Below are positions 1 to 8,669 of a stretch of 64,000 nt of DNA, in pieces. Numbering within the stretch: position 1 is the first letter of the stretch; each line of letters opens with the position of its first letter. The position numbers and the translations under genes were made by a program. This DNA is from Saprospira grandis str. Lewin (GTDB taxonomy: Bacteria > Bacteroidota > Bacteroidia > Chitinophagales > Saprospiraceae): assembly GCF_000250635.1 (NCBI RefSeq), contig NC_016940.1, positions 1,901,001 to 1,965,000 on the forward strand, in the 5' to 3' direction. The notes beneath the pieces were generated by a model. It did no database searches. It was given only the letters and a program-made list of their open reading frames with translations, and had not been told where the DNA came from.

Positions 1-375
1 ATCTTCTCGAGGACGCTCCCTATTCAGCCAATCTAGTTCCTGCTGTACCATATCCTCATCCAAAGCCAAAGCCAAACATTTGGTGGGCTGATGCATATTG
101 GCCTCCGGAAAATCAATGCGCATCAATTCATTGGGCGGCAAAAGCACCGACTCCCCAGGCAAAAAGCAAAAGGGCGCCTTATCTCGCAAATGCATCCGCT
201 TCTTCCCCATCAACATAGCCGCCAATACCGGCTGCCGAAACTGCAATTCTACCGCCTCTGCCATCTGATGCGTCTCAAAAATATGAAGCTCCGCCTGGGC
301 CGCCGCAAAACTGTTTTGCTGCTCGACTAAAGTATGGAGTGGACGCCCAGCCCGATAGTTATCTGGTAATAGCAT
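1..375 (-). CDS. AraC-family transcriptional regulator, N-terminal part (cut by window edge)
   Basis: The minus strand is open from an ATG at 375 to the window edge (125 codons, no stop). The visible protein starts MLLPDNYRAGRPLHTLVEQQ and contains CFLPGESVLLPPNELMRIDF, a pattern I associate with the N-terminal ligand/dimerisation domain of AraC-type regulators that sit beside aldehyde or alcohol dehydrogenase genes. The DNA-binding AraC domain would lie beyond the window, so it cannot be checked. The gene is divergent from the aldehyde dehydrogenase at 656 and the two share a 280-bp intergenic region, so it probably controls that gene. The family assignment rests on the visible N-terminal motif and context only. 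Confidence 0.7.
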   Translation of the reverse strand, partial: MLLPDNYRAGRPLHTLVEQQNSFAAAQAELHIFETHQMAEAVELQFRQPVLAAMLMGKKRMHLRDKAPFCFLPGESVLLPPNELMRIDFPEANMHQPTKCLALALDEDMVQQELDWLNRERPRED

Positions 376-565
376 AGGAGTTGATTTTGATGTGGAGAGG
401 AATTTTGAATTAGCTGAACAGTAGAGAACAAGCAGATGTTGCAGCCAAATAAAAATAAAGCTATTTCCTTAATCTACAGTTTTTTTGTGGGCATAGCGAA
501 TTGAAATTGATAGGATTGTTCAAGTATTTGATAGAAAGCTACAAAAAGACCCCAAATTTATAAAT

Positions 566-573
566 TACCTTTG
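566..573 (+). promoter_or_regulatory. Possible -7 box (TAnnTTTG) for the aldehyde dehydrogenase gene
   Basis: TACCTTTG matches the Bacteroidota sigma-factor -7 consensus TAnnTTTG. It lies about 83 bases before the ATG of the aldehyde dehydrogenase. No TTG box is seen at the expected -33 spacing, so this is a weak call. Confidence 0.35.
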
Positions 574-655
574 GCTAGTCAACAGTAAAACTATTTGCTA
601 ACAATCAGTTTAAGAAAAGCTTCCGCTTTTGCTAAATTGAACAACCAACAACAAC

Positions 656-2176
656 ATGCAAGAAACAAATGTAATGGATGAAGTCCTAAAAGCTCCCGAC
701 TTCAAACCTCAATACGAAAACTTTATCAACGGAGAATGGGTAAAACCTACCAATGGCGAGTACTTCGAAAATGTATCTCCCGTAGACGGTAAAAGCTTTA
801 CGCTTATCCCCCGCTCTACCAAAGAAGATATTGATAAGGCCGTAGCCGCCGCCTGGGCCGCCGCTCCAGAATGGAACAATAGCTCGGCCACTTTCCGTAG
901 CAATATTCTACTCAAGATTGCCGACCGTATGGAGGAAAATCTTGAACTACTCGCTCGTACCGAAACTTGGGACAATGGTAAGGCCATTCGCGAAACTCGC
1001 GCAGCCGATATGCCCCTAGCTATCGACCATTTCCGCTATTTTGCTGGCGTTATCCGCGCTGAAGAAGGTAGCATGAGCGAACTCGATGCTAATACAGTTT
1101 GTATCAATGTCCAAGAACCCCTAGGCGTAGTGGCCCAGATTATTCCCTGGAACTTCCCGCTCCTTATGGCTGCTTGGAAAATCGCTCCCGCTCTAGCCGC
1201 TGGTAACTGCGTAGTCCTTAAACCCGCAGAGCAAACTCCTGTAGGTATCCTAATTCTAATGGAGCTTATTCAAGATATTTTACCCAAAGGCGTGCTGAAT
1301 GTAGTCAACGGTTTTGGCGTAGAAGCAGGTAAACCCCTAGCTTCTCACCCCGATGTACGCAAGGTGGCCTTTACCGGAGAAACGACTACCGGTCAGCTCA
1401 TTATGCAGTATGCTTCTAAAAACTTGATTCCCGTTACTTTGGAATTGGGCGGTAAGTCGCCCAACGTTTTCTTCGCTAACGTGATGGCAGAAGATGATGC
1501 CTTCTTCGATAAATGCCTAGAAGGGGCCGCTATGTTTGCCCTCAACCAAGGAGAAGTTTGTACTTGCCCCTCCCGCATTTTGGTCCAAGAAAGTATCGCC
1601 GATAAGTTTATCGAACGCCTAATCGAACGCGTCAACGCCATTAAGATGGGCCACCCCCTAGATCCTAACACCATGATGGGCGCACAAGCTTCTAACGATC
1701 AATACGAGAAAATCCTCAACTATATCAAAATTGGTAAAGAAGAAGGTTGCGAAGTCTTGGCAGGTGGCGCCGCCGCTGCAGTAGATAGCCTCTCTGGTGG
1801 ATACTATATCCGCCCCACTATCCTAAAAGGACACAACAAAATGAGAGTCTTCCAAGAAGAAATTTTTGGCCCAGTCGTTTGTATTACCACCTTTAAGGAT
1901 GAAGCCGAAGCCGTAGAAATTGCCAATGATACCCTCTACGGACTAGGCGCTGGCGTATGGACACGCGATATGCACCAAGCTTACCAAATCTCTAGAAAAA
2001 TTGAAGCCGGACGCGTTTGGGTCAATAACTATCACGCTTATCCCGCTCACGCTCCTTTTGGTGGCTATAAAAAATCCGGAATCGGACGCGAAAATCACAA
2101 GATGATGCTCGCACACTATCGCCAAACCAAAAATATGCTCATCTCTTACGATAAGAACGCTCTCGGATTCTTCTAA
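656..2176 (+). CDS. NAD(P)-dependent aldehyde dehydrogenase
   Basis: A 506-residue protein of the usual length for the aldehyde dehydrogenase superfamily, which oxidises aldehydes to acids in the cytoplasm. The family landmarks are visible: PWNF with the conserved Asn near residue 166, [10 protein letters not shown] with the cofactor-binding Lys near 189, the general base Glu in [10 protein letters not shown] near 263, and the catalytic Cys in [11 protein letters not shown] near 302. The C-terminal [16 protein letters not shown] is also typical. The overall sequence resembles the acetaldehyde dehydrogenase (AldA/AldB/ExaC-like) group, but the substrate cannot be read from sequence. A second possible start lies at residue 7 (674). 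The DUF779 gene follows after 13 bases, and an AraC-type regulator is divergent upstream. Confidence 0.95.
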   Translation: MQETNVMDEVLKAPDFKPQYENFINGEWVKPTNGEYFENVSPVDGKSFTLIPRSTKEDIDKAVAAAWAAAPEWNNSSATFRSNILLKIADRMEENLELLARTETWDNGKAIRETRAADMPLAIDHFRYFAGVIRAEEGSMSELDANTVCINVQEPLGVVAQIIPWNFPLLMAAWKIAPALAAGNCVVLKPAEQTPVGILILMELIQDILPKGVLNVVNGFGVEAGKPLASHPDVRKVAFTGETTTGQLIMQYASKNLIPVTLELGGKSPNVFFANVMAEDDAFFDKCLEGAAMFALNQGEVCTCPSRILVQESIADKFIERLIERVNAIKMGHPLDPNTMMGAQASNDQYEKILNYIKIGKEEGCEVLAGGAAAAVDSLSGGYYIRPTILKGHNKMRVFQEEIFGPVVCITTFKDEAEAVEIANDTLYGLGAGVWTRDMHQAYQISRKIEAGRVWVNNYHAYPAHAPFGGYKKSGIGRENHKMMLAHYRQTKNMLISYDKNALGFF

Positions 2177-2189
2177 ACTCCTCCATTTT

Positions 2190-2549
2190 ATGGCAGAACT
2201 AGTCGATGTAACAGAAAAAGCGCGGCAGTTAATCCGAAAATTGAAAGCCAAACACGGCGATCTGATGTTTCACCAAAGCGGCGGCTGCTGCGATGGATCA
2301 GCTCCTATCTGTCTCGAGGCCGGAGAACTCATGATTGACGACTCGGATGTTCTGCTCGCCGAAATTGAAGACTGCCCTTTTTATATGTCAGCTTTTCAAT
2401 ACAAATACTGGAAGAATAGCCACCTTACCCTGGATGTCGTTCCTGGCAGAGGCGCTAGCTTCTCTCTCGAAATTCCCTTGGGCCTGCGCTTTATCATCAG
2501 ATCTAGATTACTAACCGATGAAGATGCCGCTCAAGTTGAAGATGCATAG
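2190..2549 (+). CDS. DUF779 family protein, aldehyde dehydrogenase partner
   Basis: A 119-residue protein with the hallmarks of DUF779: HQSGGCCDGSAPICL near residues 28-42 and a later CPFYMSAFQYKYWKNSHLTL block. This family commonly follows aldehyde dehydrogenase genes, and here it starts 13 bases after one, so the two are almost certainly one operon. The paired cysteines suggest metal binding or redox activity, but no reaction is established for the family as far as I know. A terminator-like hairpin follows at 2621. Confidence 0.85.
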   Translation: MAELVDVTEKARQLIRKLKAKHGDLMFHQSGGCCDGSAPICLEAGELMIDDSDVLLAEIEDCPFYMSAFQYKYWKNSHLTLDVVPGRGASFSLEIPLGLRFIIRSRLLTDEDAAQVEDA

Positions 2550-2620
2550 TTGTTTCTTTTATCAAGAGTACTTTGAAAACTATAATCTACTCCTAATGAT
2601 GTAGTTTTTAAACAAGCTCC

Positions 2621-2660
2621 ACCCTCCTTGTCTACAGATGAGGAGGGTTTTTCTTTTTTT
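2621..2660 (+). terminator. Rho-independent terminator after the aldehyde dehydrogenase operon
   Basis: ACCCTCC and GAGGAGGGT can pair across a loop of about 12 bases and are followed by a T-rich run (TTTTTCTTTTTTT). Confidence 0.7.
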
Positions 2661-2661
2661 A

Positions 2662-3003
2662 GGGGCCTCCCGCCTGCGGCGGGCGGTTACTCCCTTCGGT
2701 CGTCGAACTGCGAACTAAAGTTCTTGTTGTCGTTTATTCCCTTTAGTCATCGAACTGGCGCCCCTATAGGGGCTGGTTGTCACAGCTCGCTGATATTTTG
2801 GGGCCTCCCGCCTGCGGCGGGCGCTACGTTTCGCAGCTCGCTATTCGCTCGGCCCTGCAGCGGCTGCGCCGCTTTGGTCTGGCCTTCGGCCACTGCTGCA
2901 CATCGCTAGGCCGCCCCCTAATGCAGATCGGTTACTCCCTTCGGTCGTCGAACGGCGGCCTAAAGGCCTTGTTGTGGCCGGGCGCTTCGCGCCCCCAAAC
3001 CGC
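2662..3003 (+). repeat. Dispersed structured repeat, type A, composite copy (a)
   Basis: Two GGGGCCTCCCGCC starts (2662 and 2800) are followed by the family core CTCGGCCCTG, a hairpin AGCGGC/GCCGCT, a GGCC/GGCC hairpin and the end block CACATCGCTAGGCC near 2900. It carries the extra TACTCCCTTCGGTCGTCGAAC module twice. The 600-base gap between genes at 2550-3152 otherwise holds only the terminator and about 130 AT-rich bases without recognisable features. Confidence 0.85.
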
Positions 3004-3152
3004 AAATTTGGTCCAAATTTAAAATTAAGTGTATCAAGATGTTGATTATTTGGTTTTCAGTCTTTATAGTTGGTGGTATACGCAGTTTTTAGTGCTGCAT
3101 TTTTTTAGCACCTCATTTAAATACCTTAATTTTGAGAAAAGAAGAAAAAAAG

Positions 3153-4064
3153 ATGATCAAGGATCGCTACATCAATCCACTGACCGATTTTGGATTTAAG
3201 AAGCTTTTTGGCGAGGCCGCCAATAAGGAGCTACTCATCCATTTTCTCAATCAGCTGCTGCCCGAAAAGCATCAGGTGGAAGACCTCGAATATCTTCCTA
3301 GCGAACGCCTGCCCTCCAGCTTTCTGGACCGAAAAGTTATTTTTGATATCTATTGCACCAGCAGCCGAGGCGAGCAGTTTGTCATCGAGCTGCAACGCAG
3401 TAAGCAAAATCACTTCATCGACCGCTCTATTTTTTATAGCACTTTCCCCATTCAAGAACAATCCGAACGGGGCGATTGGAATTTTAAGCTTTGGCCCATT
3501 TATACGATCTGTATTCTCGATTTCAAGATCAATCAGCCCAATCCCCATAATCGAGTGATCCGCTATGTACAGCTCAAGGACCAAGACAAAGAGCTCTTCT
3601 TTAAAGACCTCACCTATATTTATATCGAGCTACCTAATTTCACCAAAACCCTAGATGAGCTAGAAGATTTGCAGGATAAATGGCTTTATCTTTTCCGTTA
3701 TTTGGCCAAATTAGAAGATCGGCCAGCGGCCTTGCAAGAGCGCATTTTCACTAGGCTTTTCCGTGCCGCCGAAATTGCCAGCTACTCTACTGAGGAGCGC
3801 CAAAATTATGAGGTCTCCCTCAAAAAGCATCGAGATATTAAAAATGCTATTGACACCGCCCTAGAAGAGGGCCTAGAAAAAGGCAGAGCCGAGGGCTTGG
3901 AAGAAGGCCTGAAAAAAGGAGAAGAACGAGGCTTAGAAAAAGGCGAGTTAAAGGCCAAAAAAGCCATGGCCAAGCAAATGCAGGCCGCCAACCTCCCCCT
4001 AGAACAAATTGCCAAAATTACTGGCTGCTCCCTAGAACAAATCAAAAACTGGCTAAAGGATTAG
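3153..4064 (+). CDS. Rpn-family / PD-(D/E)XK nuclease family transposase-like protein
   Basis: I choose the ATG at 3153, giving MIKDRYINPLTDFGFKKLFG and a protein of 303 residues; a TTG lies 21 bases upstream. The N-terminus is typical of the PDDEXK_2 / recombination-promoting nuclease (Rpn) family. The nuclease core is visible as Asp65 (VIFDIYC), Glu79 and Gln81 (FVIELQRSK), the D-ExQ form of the active site. The C-terminal third is rich in repeated EEGLEKG/EKGRAEG units, probably a long helix or coiled coil, and ends with a small helix-turn-helix-like LPLEQIAKITGCSLEQIKNW. Such genes are often multicopy and mobile. Here a dispersed repeat lies on each side, in opposite orientation. A terminator follows directly. 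Confidence 0.88.
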   Translation: MIKDRYINPLTDFGFKKLFGEAANKELLIHFLNQLLPEKHQVEDLEYLPSERLPSSFLDRKVIFDIYCTSSRGEQFVIELQRSKQNHFIDRSIFYSTFPIQEQSERGDWNFKLWPIYTICILDFKINQPNPHNRVIRYVQLKDQDKELFFKDLTYIYIELPNFTKTLDELEDLQDKWLYLFRYLAKLEDRPAALQERIFTRLFRAAEIASYSTEERQNYEVSLKKHRDIKNAIDTALEEGLEKGRAEGLEEGLKKGEERGLEKGELKAKKAMAKQMQAANLPLEQIAKITGCSLEQIKNWLKD

Positions 4065-4077
4065 CCCAAAATAATAG

Positions 4078-4112
4078 AAAGCTTGAACCTATTGAGGTTC
4101 AAGCTTTTTTTT
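4078..4112 (+). terminator. Rho-independent terminator after the Rpn-type nuclease gene
   Basis: AAAGCTTGAACCT pairs perfectly with AGGTTCAAGCTTT around a 4-base loop and is followed by a T run. Confidence 0.9.
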
Positions 4113-4117
4113 GGTCC

Positions 4118-4271
4118 TACAGGCCCGAAGGGCCGCAGGCTGAGCTGCCGAAGCAGGGCCGCCGAAGGCGGCAGACCCAAGGCTTTTGAAGCAAAGCGAA
4201 AAAGCCTGCAGGGCCGAGCAGACCTGCGAGCTGCGAAGTGGAGCGACCCGCCCGCAGGGCGGGGCAGCCCC
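4118..4271 (-). repeat. Dispersed structured repeat, type B copy (b), minus orientation
   Basis: Read on the minus strand it begins GGGGCTGCCCCGCCC, holds CTCGGCCCTGCAGG, then a long hairpin AGGCTTTT/AAAAGCCT, then GCCGCC/GGCGGC, and ends in CTCAGCC. It sits between two convergent genes. Confidence 0.85.
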
Positions 4272-4282
4272 AAATCATCCGG

Positions 4283-5923
4283 CTAATCTTCTTTTAAATC
4301 TAGAGAAATTTCATTGTCCCAACCTGGGCGCAAAGGCAACTCCTTAGAACTTGATATTTTTTCGGCTTGCTTTAATTTTAAATAATCTCCTGTGGTCCAT
4401 TGCCCATCTTGGTTTTCATCCCAAATCAGTTGAATTTGATAATTGCCGGGCGGGAGCAGGGGAAAATTGAGCGCATATTGGCTTTGGCCCAAAAGCGACT
4501 GCTTGTGAACGACCTCCTCTTGATTGCGGCGCAGCTCAAAAACATATTGCTTGCTACTGTCAGCATTTTGGATTTGGGCCAAAATATTGCCCAAGGTTTT
4601 ATCGGTTTCTAGAGCGTAGCTAGCCTTGAGGGTATCTTTATTTTGCTGCCCCCAAAAGTCAGTCAAAGCACCTGGCAACAACTGAAGGCTATAAGTTGCA
4701 GAAGGCGCTTTGGGCGCCTCTAAGGTCCAGAGATAATTGCCCGCGGGCTGAAAACTCAAGGGGCCCAAACTGAGGCCCGTGTCATTTTGCCAAACACAAA
4801 GGCTAGTATCAATGCCTTGAATTGGAGCCCCAAAATCGAGCTGCATCGGGTTTTTGGGATGCAAAATAGGTAGTGGAATTTGCAGGCCCTCTGTGGCCCT
4901 AGCCTTGCCGGCTTTTTTGGGGTCAATCAAGCGCAATTCGCTAGGGTCTAGGCCTGTATATAGGTTAATTTTGGCCGTATCTCGATAATCGCCAGCCTCT
5001 AGTACAAATCGAAGTTCCTCGCCTTGGGCCCCTTTCCAAAACAGCCAGACAAACTCCTTATTTTGGTAATAGGTCCAGTCTTCGAGCTCCTCTAAGGGCT
5101 GAATTTTCAGGCTATCTGAAAAGGGCTTTAGAAACTGTAATTGCCCCTGTTGCTGGGCCAACTGTTTGGCCGAAACCAACTTCTGTTCTTGAGCCGCTGC
5201 AAATAAGCGGAGCTTGGGGTTTCCGGCACTGCTATCGGTCAAAACAATGGGCTCGGACCAAAACGCTAGCTCCTCATTGGCCTGATAGCGATAGTCGTTA
5301 TTTTTATCCATCAAGCCAAAGAGAATATAGCGGCCCGCCTTCAAGTTTTCTAGCTTAAAGTTTCCTTTTTCATCGGTTCGGGCCAGGTAGTTGGGCCGCT
5401 GAAGAATGGGCGTAGAGTCGCCTAGCTCTCCTTCATAGAGCATCACCCAAGCCTCGGCGACCGGGGCCGCCGTTTTGGCATCAAACAGTTGGCCGCCCAA
5501 CTGAAGCGAATCGAGTTGGGGGCCTGTAGAAAAGACAAAACGCAGGTCTTTGACGGGATTCCCCTCTCGAAAATCAACTATACTTTGGCCAAACTGAATG
5601 CTATAGGTGGTGTTTTCTTTTAGCTCTTCTTGGAAGCGGAGAATGACCGTTTTGTTTTTGACCTTCACCTTTGGTTTTTTGTCCAGAGGCGGCGAGATTA
5701 AGATTTGCTGCTGGGCGTTTTTGAGCTGCACCCATTCGTTAAAGGTCAGTAAGATCTCTTTTTCCTTAAAGTTTGTTTGATAGTTGGGCGTAGAGTAGCG
5801 CCGCAAATCTAGCTCTGGCGGCTGCTCGTCTTTTGGCCCTCCTTGTAGAGGTTGTTGCTGAGCACATTGAAGAAGAAGCAGGGCCAAAAGGGCCAAAAGC
5901 AGATAAGCAGGCAATTGACGCAT
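4283..5923 (-). CDS. Lipoprotein with N-terminal Ig-like (Big_5-type) domain
   Basis: A 546-residue predicted lipoprotein. The N-terminus MRQLPAYLLLALLALLLLQC is a signal sequence with a lipobox-like LLLQC (Cys20), followed by a charged proline-rich stretch. Residues of about 30-135 (NFKEKEILLTFNEWVQL ... TTYSIQFGQSIVDFREGN) look like the bacterial Ig-like domain often found at the start of Bacteroidota lipoproteins. A middle segment (NYLARTDEKGNFKLENLKAG) looks like a carboxypeptidase-regulatory fold. It probably sits in an outer or inner membrane facing the periplasm; function unknown. The prfC stop lies 2 bases upstream of its start, so both genes are likely one transcript. Confidence 0.75.
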   Translation of the reverse strand: MRQLPAYLLLALLALLLLQCAQQQPLQGGPKDEQPPELDLRRYSTPNYQTNFKEKEILLTFNEWVQLKNAQQQILISPPLDKKPKVKVKNKTVILRFQEELKENTTYSIQFGQSIVDFREGNPVKDLRFVFSTGPQLDSLQLGGQLFDAKTAAPVAEAWVMLYEGELGDSTPILQRPNYLARTDEKGNFKLENLKAGRYILFGLMDKNNDYRYQANEELAFWSEPIVLTDSSAGNPKLRLFAAAQEQKLVSAKQLAQQQGQLQFLKPFSDSLKIQPLEELEDWTYYQNKEFVWLFWKGAQGEELRFVLEAGDYRDTAKINLYTGLDPSELRLIDPKKAGKARATEGLQIPLPILHPKNPMQLDFGAPIQGIDTSLCVWQNDTGLSLGPLSFQPAGNYLWTLEAPKAPSATYSLQLLPGALTDFWGQQNKDTLKASYALETDKTLGNILAQIQNADSSKQYVFELRRNQEEVVHKQSLLGQSQYALNFPLLPPGNYQIQLIWDENQDGQWTTGDYLKLKQAEKISSSKELPLRPGWDNEISLDLKED

Positions 5924-5925
5924 CC

Positions 5926-7506
5926 TTAGAAGTCTGATTTAAAGTGAAATTTAATTTTAGGGTAGTCTTGCTGAGCCGTGCTGAGCATCCATTTAGATTC
6001 AGCCAGATAGACATAACGCCCCTCTTTATCTTTAGCAATAAATTGAGCCTTTTTCCGCAAGAATTCCTTGAGTTGCTCCTCTTCTTCGGCCTCTATCCAA
6101 CAGGCTTTGTGCAGTTGCACGGGCTCATAGCGGCAGCTGGCCCCATATTCATGCTCCAAACGATATTGCAATACATCAAACTGGAGCTGCCCTACGGTAC
6201 CAATAATCTTGCGATTGTTCGAGGTTTTGGTAAAGATCTGCGCCACGCCCTCATCCATCAATTGGTCAATTCCCTTGGCCAATTGTTTCGATTTCATGGG
6301 GTTGGCGTTTTCTATATAACGGAAAAGCTCGGGCGAGAAGCTAGGAATTCCCTTAAAATGTAGGGTTTCGCCTTCTGTCAAGCCATCGCCAATCTTAAAG
6401 TTGCCCGAATCATAAAGGCCCACAATATCTCCCGGATAAGCCTGCTCGACCACCTCTTTTTTAGAGGCCATAAAGGTCGTGGGATTCGAGAATTTCATCT
6501 TTTTGTTCTTCCGAACATGCAGGTAGTTGGTGTTGCGCTCAAATACCCCCGAGCAGACCCGCATAAAGGCAATGCGGTCGCGGTGACGAGGGTCCATATT
6601 CGCATGGATCTTAAAAACAAAGCCCGTAAACTTAGGCTCTAAGGGCTCAATATCCCGCTCTTCTGTATGAAAGCCCGTTGGCGTGGGCGCTACTTCTACA
6701 AAGCAATCGAGCAGTTCTTTTACCCCAAAGTTATTTACTGCCGAGCCAAAAAACACTGGCGATAGTTGCCCTTTAAGGTAGGCTTCTCGATCAAAATCTG
6801 GATAAACTTCCATGACCATATTGGCCTCTTCTCTTAGCTCTTCCGCATAGTCCTCACCCACCAATTTATCCAAAACAGGATCATCTAAATCTTCCAATGC
6901 CGTGAGGTCGCCGTATTTGGTTCCTGGCGCAAATAAGTTGAGCTGCTTTTCATAGATGTTGTACACCCCCTTAAAATCGGGGCCCATACCTACGGGCCAA
7001 CTCAAGGGACAAACATTGAGCTTGAGCTTTTCCTCAATCTCATCCAATAGGTCCATCCCATCCTTGCCCACACGGTCCAATTTGTTAATAAAGACCATCA
7101 CGGGGGTGTCTCGCATACGGCAAACCTCTACCAATCGCTCGGTCTGCTCCTCTACCCCCTTGGCCACATCAATCACCACAATTACACTATCCACCGCCGT
7201 CAAGGTCCGATAAGTATCTTCCGCAAAATCTTTGTGACCCGGCGTATCCAAAATGTTAATCTGCCGATCCCGATACTCAAAACCCATGACCGAGGTGGCC
7301 ACCGAAATCCCCCGCTGCTTCTCAATTTCCATAAAATCGGAAGTCGTCGATTTCTTGATTTTATTAGACTTTACCGCTCCCGCTACCTGAATCGCCCCAC
7401 CAAAAAGTAGGAGTTTTTCGGTCAAGGTGGTTTTCCCCGCATCGGGGTGGGCGACTACGGCAAAGGTGCGCCTCTTATTTACTTCTGCAGCTATTTTTGT
7501 CGACAT
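5926..7506 (-). CDS. prfC: Peptide chain release factor 3 (RF3)
   Basis: A GTPase that recycles RF1/RF2 after translation termination. I use the ATG at 7506, giving [15 protein letters not shown] and 526 residues, the usual RF3 length; an open frame extends 12 codons further upstream. Visible motifs are the P-loop [16 protein letters not shown], the switch [16 protein letters not shown] and the guanine-specificity [23 protein letters not shown] with ATSVMGFEY is the RF3 switch I signature and separates it from EF-G. The C-terminal RF3 domain ([18 protein letters not shown]) is complete. The Ig-like lipoprotein gene follows 2 bases downstream. Confidence 0.96.
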   Translation of the reverse strand: MSTKIAAEVNKRRTFAVVAHPDAGKTTLTEKLLLFGGAIQVAGAVKSNKIKKSTTSDFMEIEKQRGISVATSVMGFEYRDRQINILDTPGHKDFAEDTYRTLTAVDSVIVVIDVAKGVEEQTERLVEVCRMRDTPVMVFINKLDRVGKDGMDLLDEIEEKLKLNVCPLSWPVGMGPDFKGVYNIYEKQLNLFAPGTKYGDLTALEDLDDPVLDKLVGEDYAEELREEANMVMEVYPDFDREAYLKGQLSPVFFGSAVNNFGVKELLDCFVEVAPTPTGFHTEERDIEPLEPKFTGFVFKIHANMDPRHRDRIAFMRVCSGVFERNTNYLHVRKNKKMKFSNPTTFMASKKEVVEQAYPGDIVGLYDSGNFKIGDGLTEGETLHFKGIPSFSPELFRYIENANPMKSKQLAKGIDQLMDEGVAQIFTKTSNNRKIIGTVGQLQFDVLQYRLEHEYGASCRYEPVQLHKACWIEAEEEEQLKEFLRKKAQFIAKDKEGRYVYLAESKWMLSTAQQDYPKIKFHFKSDF

Positions 7507-7627
7507 TGATTTTGCTTTTGTTTTGCGCCACAAAAGTAGCAAAAAAGCCTGTAATTGCTGAATAGCATCTCGCTCCCTTCTCTTTTTTGCCTCAAAATCA
7601 ATAGGCTTTTTCTTTTTTCTGTTTCTT

Positions 7628-7770
7628 GGGGCCTCCGCCTCGCTTCGCTCGTCGGCGCTACGCTTTGGGGCTCGCTGCTCGCTCGGCCCTTCGTTTTTTC
7701 GCTGCGCTCAAAACTCGGTCTGGCCTAACGGCCACCCCGCCGCATCGCTAGGCCAGCGGGCTTCGCCCGC
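7628..7770 (+). repeat. Dispersed structured repeat, type A copy (c)
   Basis: Starts GGGGCCTCC, contains GCTCGCTCGGCCCTTCG, a GGTCTGGCCTAACGGCCAC block and ends GCATCGCTAGGCC, followed by a GCGGGC/GCCCGC hairpin. It fills the space between the prfC start and the terminator of the next gene. Confidence 0.85.
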
Positions 7771-7779
7771 TTCTAGGCC

Positions 7780-7813
7780 AAAAAAAAGCCCACTCCAACA
7801 ATCTGGAGCAGGC
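7780..7813 (-). terminator. Terminator of the small lipoprotein gene
   Basis: On the minus strand GCCTGCTCCA and TGGAGTGGGC form an imperfect hairpin followed by eight Ts. Confidence 0.7.
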
Positions 7814-7836
7814 CGCTTAGGGTTTAAGCTATTTTC

Positions 7837-8244
7837 TTAGGCTGCTTTAAAGGCAAGTTCGTAGCCATCTTCGTCTTTTACTTTTAAGGTCTCGGGCGTA
7901 ATCTCTAAGACCTCATAGGTTTTGGCAAATACACTGCCTTTGCCCTCTAGCGATTCTTCTGCCTTGAGCGAAAGCTGTTTTTCATCATCGCTAAGGGTCC
8001 AGTTACCCACAATAGTCGTTTCGCCATCAAAAGAGGCCTCAAAGCTACCATCTAGCTTCAAGTTGACAAAGGTGTTCTGGTCCTCCCATTTGCCCGCCGT
8101 AAAATTCTCTACTTTATCTTCTGCTTTCTGACCACGAGTGGTCACTTCCATCGCATCATTTACAGAAGCTGCAGGCGCTTCCGTGTTACAACTGCCAAGG
8201 CCAAAGGCCAAAAGGGCCACAAAAAGAAACATTAGGTTTTTCAT
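7837..8244 (-). CDS. Small lipocalin-like lipoprotein, hypothetical
   Basis: A 135-residue protein with a lipoprotein signal MKNLMFLFVALLAFGLGSC (Cys19). The mature part alternates short strands (GKWEDQNTFVNLKLDGSF, VGNWTLSDDEKQLSLK), the pattern of lipocalin-like stress lipoproteins common in Bacteroidota. No enzymatic motif is seen. The gene stands alone, with its own terminator on the 3' side and a 425-bp gap upstream. Confidence 0.7.
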   Translation of the reverse strand: MKNLMFLFVALLAFGLGSCNTEAPAASVNDAMEVTTRGQKAEDKVENFTAGKWEDQNTFVNLKLDGSFEASFDGETTIVGNWTLSDDEKQLSLKAEESLEGKGSVFAKTYEVLEITPETLKVKDEDGYELAFKAA

Positions 8245-8669
8245 AGATTAGTGATTTTGAGCATGATTGTTTTGTCGTCCTCGCTGTTATAAAATTTGGG
8301 GGGTAAACAAGGACTTCTACCTCTATAATGAGGGTTTTAGGCATTTTGTGAACTCCAAAAGCCAAAAAATTGAATTTTCGTTCAATGAAATATACCGCTA
8401 AAGTTTTGAATGCGAAAGGACTAAAGCCCACTTTAAAGCCAAAACCCCTTTTTTTAGCCCTTTTTCCCCTAACAGGACGGAATAAAATCTCCCTTTTTAA
8501 ATGAGTTTGCTTTCGCCTTGAGGAAAAGCGAAATAAAAACTATTTTGAGAAAAATTAAGGCGATCAGATGGCCAAAGCAAACCTTTTGCCTCCTTTTCTC
8601 CTTAAACAAATACTATTGTACCGCTCTACTTCTAGAGCAGCGATTTTTAGATTTACTTATTGTTTTGAG
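8245..8669. other. Gene-free stretch between divergent genes
   Basis: About 425 AT-rich bases that should hold the promoters of the divergent lipoprotein gene (minus) and coiled-coil gene (plus). An open frame runs upstream of the coiled-coil start from 8568, but its translation looks non-coding. I see no RNA gene, clear operator or complete promoter. Confidence 0.5.

Noticed and set aside
2628-3022. Small GC-rich proteins in the repeat
   Set aside because: They are chance open frames caused by the GC-rich dispersed repeat, and the same frames recur at other copies.
8568-8669. Upstream start for the coiled-coil gene
   Set aside because: The 34 extra residues are unlike the rest of the protein and read as intergenic sequence.
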